From: Anaerolineales bacterium
GTDB lineage: Bacteria; Chloroflexota; Anaerolineae; UBA7937
Direction: 5' to 3'
DNA: 11,190 nt
NCBI GenBank assembly: GCA_030593425.1
Contig: JAUVHF010000041.1
Location: 1 to 11,190, forward strand
Of the stretch, positions 9,201 through 11,190 are shown in pieces (position 1 is the stretch's first letter; every line of letters begins with the position of its first letter). A program made the translations under genes and the position numbers. The notes beneath the pieces were generated by a model, which saw nothing but the letters and a program-made list of their open reading frames with translations, ran no database searches and was not told the origin of the DNA.

Positions 9201-9686
9201 GAGTTCTCGCCCGCCTATGAGGCCATGGCCGAGATCTATAAGGCGCAGAACCGGTATGAGGAGGCGCTTCGAGCCTATCATCGGGCCATCGAGGCGGCGC
9301 CCGAAGAGGCGATCTATCATAAAAAGGTCGGGAACCTATGCCGTGAGTTGGGACATACAGAAAAGGCGATGGCCCACTTCAGGAAGATGATCGAGTTGCG
9401 GCCCACCAGTGGCGCGGCTCACAACGAGTTGGGCAGGCTCTATGAGGAGCAGGGGGAGTATGACCAGGCTTTGGAGGAGTACCTGCGAGCCACTCAGGCC
9501 GATCCTCAAAACGGAGAGTGTTTCTACAACGCCGGACTCTTGTACAAGCAACTGAAGCAGTACCCAGAGGCGGTATCGATGTTCCGAGAGGCGGTGCGGC
9601 TCCAGCCCAACAACGCCGCTGCCTACAAGCAGTTGGCGGCCACCAGCGCTCTGGCCTGGGTAAATGGAGCCCTGCAGACCGCATGA
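3234..9686 (+). CDS. Giant NACHT (STAND) NTPase with about 50 TPR repeats, 2150 aa
   Basis: An NLR-like signalling ATPase with a very long TPR superhelix. A short N-terminal segment (1-65) precedes the NACHT core: Walker A GAPGSGKS (74-81), Walker B LLLLDNLDQ (D145, D148), a sensor-like VLACREGDY strand, a winged-helix stretch (LVHTPLFLRSL) and the typical NACHT end motif FLHPLVQEYFAA (333-344). After a helical linker, TPRs begin near residue 417 and run to the C-terminus; the last (2129-2150) has only its first helix. From residue 504 the repeats alternate between two types (see findings). There is no transmembrane segment and no in-cis effector. GTG 3234 is the first start codon after an in-frame stop, with GAGG 7 nt upstream. 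The gene sits 9 bp after the membrane-protein gene, and the following gene starts at or just after its stop. By family, STAND ATPases are switches that oligomerise on ligand binding by their repeats. The ligand is unknown. Confidence 0.93.
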   Translation: MAEYKGDGEPREVTAVEEVAPILRRYRKAVQDELGEVREGYVPLRLVEVTPDGEAITPRGMEALAANERLVILGAPGSGKSTLLAYLAYEHARQGENPFFLDLSLLAPGEGLREMVTRVLADYGLEASSSTVDYLREEPHLLLLDNLDQVTNNYCLEELERLLSEAKGFVLACREGDYPAYARWLEKVKRLKIQRFSDEDIRRYLSLQLPESMILEVEKRLRAQPELWDLVHTPLFLRSLRELLADPGAEGDWWNATRIIERAVRALLAEYEKEEVKEIEEALSRGAMKTLESGESKVDRGALEGGSGRQPMVARLLVSGLLVRTPDREGVQFLHPLVQEYFAARALAEDGWKGDAQEWEGAIVQAYNFAPDRLDYLRRLLTNGNGSSLAALCLARNESPDGSLSLLKSLLQEIDEGTSYQLGLAFKKVERYTDASFCLERALEGSLHLLGFAEKYGPKESERPKPEQTILKRNKGVVYREMQQLDQAVQELEEALESAGATYVDTYHELGLAYEGQGRYEEALTAFRQAIALEPEVAIYHYAAGRALSRLGRYEEAQERLEQARFLDDRHAPTFYELGLVYEKQGWLDEALAAYEEGVRLDPQEGGYLCGKGRVLFRQERKEAALESLREALALSPQRADWHHELGSMLESLGRWEEAADEYHQATRLDPQAEYYHSLGALAARLERGDEALSYLRKATELLPQEAAWHGELAELLSRQGHYEEALAECQKARELAPQEPNYLEMGARIHRRGKRYEQAAREVEKSLAIAPDRASAHHELGRIYEEQGRYEKALEEYTKARDLAPGEVEYLSSLGATYHSLGQEERSVKELQEATQLNSHSHLAHDRLGAAYESLGEREKAQAAYRKAIDLAPREATYRLHAGRLFLRFGRLHEAEQELREAIRLAPRQAEAHGQLARVLEEQGGYEEAIGEYRRAIRLAPQEADYRRRLAVVAQRLGRLNEAKSEILRAMELDPSDATLYGRLGALAESDERYDEALSEYRRALDLAPQELGLRVRAAAVYRRLGEHERALEELDDLLAQGYDSGELHAERGQIYELQGRLEEAGQEYEAAIRLEPEVPRYHRLKGVFLYRQGEIEEAQRELEKALDSDAQAYHQLGVICEAKGDIEEAVRLYRQAVALSPENAAFHSCLGLVLRNQNDLAGARTALERAVALAPQEAELHYQLGSLYKEQGEKEKALSQYREAVELAPYESRYYQWLGRALWEAGRQDEAVAALEEAVTVTPDDPSLRGELARLFEARGWDEEALEQHERVAEAEPEHYGRLGQILSRLGKKDRALASLEKAVALRPDDPKAHLNLAKILELEGRLQEALEEAEKAVSLAPQDPHCHRQRGLLLLGMERYEEAKEALERAITLDPQDAQAHHALGTLYQRQGCLEEALTPYQKAATLAPKRSAYYLSLAALLRELGQGDEALATLKKAASLDPQEAGPHYRLGEIYEGQKRYQEAAAHYEKAATLKPDQGTYHRSLGGVLVSLSRWDEALAALRKATALDPGEAEGWYLLGMAQEGKGVYGEAAAAYQRAATIAPQESIHQRSLGKALMEAGRPHEASSALEQALALDPEDLDLSFYLGQVYEASGRLEDAYSKYEQVAGVTRSPEHWFQAGTVARKLGWYAKAAFAFQEALALRPDFAAAHGELGIVYALKGEHTNAVKECQKALELQPRSAAHRRRLGVAYREIGREEEALRELQTAQALAPQEASTQYELGRTYEKMGRWDRALAAFEEASELAPQEGLYLYALGVAHKRMQNYPQAISALERAVEMVPQVAEWRDALGELYEIDGRFQSALDHYLKALDLAPQMAEYHHHTASAYRQMRRYDKVLEHLERAIQLQPGNGRLYGELGDAYERQKRYEEAGEAYRRVLELDSQEPMHWINLGAIQEKQGHKREAIASFQEALKLGGTYAPAYEHLGRLYENSSRLTEALENYKRAMEVMPQNANYRYRVGVIRGKLGQYHEAIEELRKAVELSPEFSPAYEAMAEIYKAQNRYEEALRAYHRAIEAAPEEAIYHKKVGNLCRELGHTEKAMAHFRKMIELRPTSGAAHNELGRLYEEQGEYDQALEEYLRATQADPQNGECFYNAGLLYKQLKQYPEAVSMFREAVRLQPNNAAAYKQLAATSALAWVNGALQTA
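4743..9683 (+). repeat. TPR array: 24 tandem copies of a 68-residue (about 204-bp) A-B pair plus a final half repeat
   Basis: Forty-eight complete TPRs of about 34 residues, each with the G-x2-[YL]-x3-G-x2-x-EA core and a closing [LA]xP turn, alternate without a skipped unit. Type A resembles HELGRIYEEQGRYEKALEEY. Type B resembles SLAALLRELGQGDEALATL. The A position after EALxx is Tyr/Phe in 20 of 24; in B it is Leu/Ile/Val in 20 of 24 and never Tyr. At the copy level the DNA is well diverged, so this is an old, selected array and not a recent tandem expansion. Irregular units (short linker or lost Pro) occur near residues 1036-1046, 1108-1113 and 1610-1617. Two looser TPRs precede it at about 417-448 and 469-502. 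Counts are by eye. Confidence 0.9.
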
Positions 9687-9697
9687 AGAGAGGGGTT

Positions 9698-11190
9698 ATG
9701 AAAGCCGGAGAACTAATAAATATCGCTAGGCTTAGCCTGACTCTGGGGGACAGTCGGTACGCTATCGCTCTCCTACGCCATCTCCTCGCTCACCTCCCCC
9801 ACTATCTGGAGGCACGGCTTCTCTTGAGCACTCTTCTGATCGAGAAAGGGGAACTGGAGGAGGCGCGCCGACAAGGTGAGTTTGTCCTGGCTGTCGATCC
9901 GGCGAATTACGAGGCTTTGCAGGGACTGCGGCTCTTATCCCGCTTGTCGGCCAGGCGAGCCGCAACGGAGATCGATCCTCTTCCCCGTGGGGGAGAGGGG
10001 CTGAGACATACGTTAGTCCTGGCCGAGGCTTTGTGGAGGGGTGGGCGTTTGAGAGAAGCGAAGCGGATCCTGGCCGGTTTAGAGGAACGCCACCCCTCCT
10101 ACCTCCGGGTCAAATTGATGCTGGCCGATATCCTCCTTCGAGAGGGGAGCGAGGTGGAAGGCGCCTCTTTGCTCCATGAGGCCCAAGTACTGGATCCCAG
10201 CATGAAGGTGGCGAGAGAACTCTTTGGGGGCCTCCACCCGGATTTCCTGGAGATGGATGTGGAGCTCCCTCTCCCAGAGGAGTTACCCCCTGGCCCCGAG
10301 GAACTCCAGGTTCTTCTGAAGGGGTATTGTAAGGAGGAGATAGATGTCGAAGAGGGCGAAGAAGAGGTTCCGGTCGGCCTCCTGGCTGAAGAAGAGGCGG
10401 ATCAGATACCTGATGTTGAGGAAGAGGCCGAGCCCAAAGCGGTAGTAGCACCTTCTGAGGGGTGGCCCGATCAAGTGGTCGCCGAAGAAGAGGAGCCGGT
10501 AGAAGTCCTAGACCTCTTGGCCGCTGAGGAGTGGCCTCACCAACTGCCTATTGACGAGGGGGAATTAGAAGAGCCTCCAGGGGAGGGCGTAGAGGAGAGC
10601 GAGACGATAGTGATTCCCTCCTTGAGGAAGGATACCCCCTCGCTTAGGCCCATGGAGCTCATCGTCACTAGCAAGTTCAGACTGGCGGAGAAGTATGGCC
10701 CCGATGGGTTTATGCGTATCGAAGAGAGATTATCCGAGTTGGAAAGGGCAACCAAGGGCCTAGAGGTCAAGAGGGTCTATGTGGATGAAGGTGGCACCCT
10801 TGATGGTCTAGAGCCCGTGGACCCCACCGACCCCTGGGCCATCAAAGCCCTCATCGATGAGATCGACGAGAGGTTGCAAGCCGAAGGAAGGGAAGCGAAG
10901 TACCTGCTCCTTGTGGGGGGCGATGATGTCATCCCGTTCTGCCGCTTACCTAATCCGGCTGATGATGGGGAGTTGGAGGTATGGACTGATAACCCCTACG
11001 CCTCGCGGGACGACAACTTCCTCCTCCCGCAGAGGGTGGTAGGGAGGATACCGGATGGGAAGAAGGAAGACATTTTGCTTTCGCTCCTGAATGTGGCCAT
11101 CGAGGGCCATGGGAAGGCCTCAAAAGGGAGGCTAACCGGAATGGTGGCCGGGCTGGTAAGAGGGCTGCGTCGAAGCCCCTCTAGCCTTGG
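9698..11190 (+). CDS. TPR protein with acidic linker and C25/caspase-fold-like peptidase domain (3' end outside window)
   Basis: The frame is open to the window end (497 complete codons). Residues about 5-75 and 104-168 are TPR-like helices (for example ALLRHLLAHLPHYLEARLLL). Residues 186-318 form an acidic, Pro-rich linker (about 43 Asp/Glu against 6 Lys/Arg) with three 23-residue repeats. From M319 a new globular domain begins with MELIVTSKF, then LLLVGGDDVIPF (403-414), WTDNPYA (429-435) and VVGRIPDG (447-454). This spacing resembles the N-terminal half of C25 (gingipain-type) caspase-fold peptidases. The catalytic His and Cys would lie beyond the window, so activity cannot be judged; a CHAT-type peptidase or an inactive relative remains possible. 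ATG 9698 is preferred because AGAGAGGGG lies just upstream; ATG 9683, overlapping the previous stop as ATGA, is the alternative. It is probably the effector partner of the NACHT-TPR protein (inference). Confidence 0.75.
   Translation, partial: MKAGELINIARLSLTLGDSRYAIALLRHLLAHLPHYLEARLLLSTLLIEKGELEEARRQGEFVLAVDPANYEALQGLRLLSRLSARRAATEIDPLPRGGEGLRHTLVLAEALWRGGRLREAKRILAGLEERHPSYLRVKLMLADILLREGSEVEGASLLHEAQVLDPSMKVARELFGGLHPDFLEMDVELPLPEELPPGPEELQVLLKGYCKEEIDVEEGEEEVPVGLLAEEEADQIPDVEEEAEPKAVVAPSEGWPDQVVAEEEEPVEVLDLLAAEEWPHQLPIDEGELEEPPGEGVEESETIVIPSLRKDTPSLRPMELIVTSKFRLAEKYGPDGFMRIEERLSELERATKGLEVKRVYVDEGGTLDGLEPVDPTDPWAIKALIDEIDERLQAEGREAKYLLLVGGDDVIPFCRLPNPADDGELEVWTDNPYASRDDNFLLPQRVVGRIPDGKKEDILLSLLNVAIEGHGKASKGRLTGMVAGLVRGLRRSPSSL

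Noticed and set aside
4743..9683. CRISPR-like or satellite-type tandem DNA repeat
   Set aside because: The periodicity is protein-level TPR (34/68 residues) with diverged DNA; there are no identical repeats with unique spacers.
4413..9684. Many long open frames on the minus strand and in other frames across the TPR gene
   Set aside because: They recur with the repeat period, lack consistent ribosome-binding sites and give low-complexity products; they are by-products of repetitive codon choice in the TPR gene.

Overview
The window carries two co-directional gene blocks, all on the + strand. It comes from a bacterium that uses sigma-54 (RpoN), because there is an NtrC-family activator and a near-perfect -24/-12 promoter. 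Base composition is moderately GC-rich with heavy use of AGG/AGA (Arg) and ATA (Ile) codons. I cannot place the lineage from this. It looks like an uncultured or deep-branching bacterium with large signalling proteins rather than a model proteobacterium.

Block 1 (1-1995) is a two-component pair. The first gene is the 3' part of an NtrB/ZraS-like histidine kinase, entered exactly at its phospho-acceptor histidine. The second is a full-length NtrC-type regulator (receiver, AAA+ sigma-54 activator, Fis-type HTH). The two genes abut. An approximately 520-bp non-coding stretch follows (1996-2514). It holds a perfect 14-bp hairpin, several inverted and direct repeats, a palindrome suited to an upstream activator site, and at 2431-2446 a canonical sigma-54 promoter.

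Block 2 (2515 to beyond the window end) is a tightly packed operon directly behind that promoter: a stand-alone CheY-like receiver, a 105-residue two-helix membrane protein, a 2150-residue NACHT (STAND) NTPase with about 50 TPRs, and an open-ended protein with N-terminal TPRs, an acidic 23-residue-repeat linker and the start of what looks like a caspase-fold/C25 (gingipain-like) peptidase domain. Junctions are 4-bp overlaps or gaps of about 10 bp.

My reading, which is inference: a membrane signal goes through the kinase and NtrC-like regulator to the sigma-54 promoter, and this switches on an NLR-like machine. The receiver and membrane hairpin may position or gate it, the NACHT-TPR protein may be the ATP-driven sensor/scaffold, and the TPR-protease may be the effector, paired through TPR surfaces. 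A STAND NTPase plus caspase-like protease resembles known bacterial conflict, immunity or regulated-cell-death modules. Placing one under a dedicated two-component/sigma-54 circuit, with a receiver inside the operon, is the unusual part. The second strong signal is in the TPR array: its 48 regular repeats alternate strictly between two types, so the true unit is a 68-residue TPR pair repeated 24 times.
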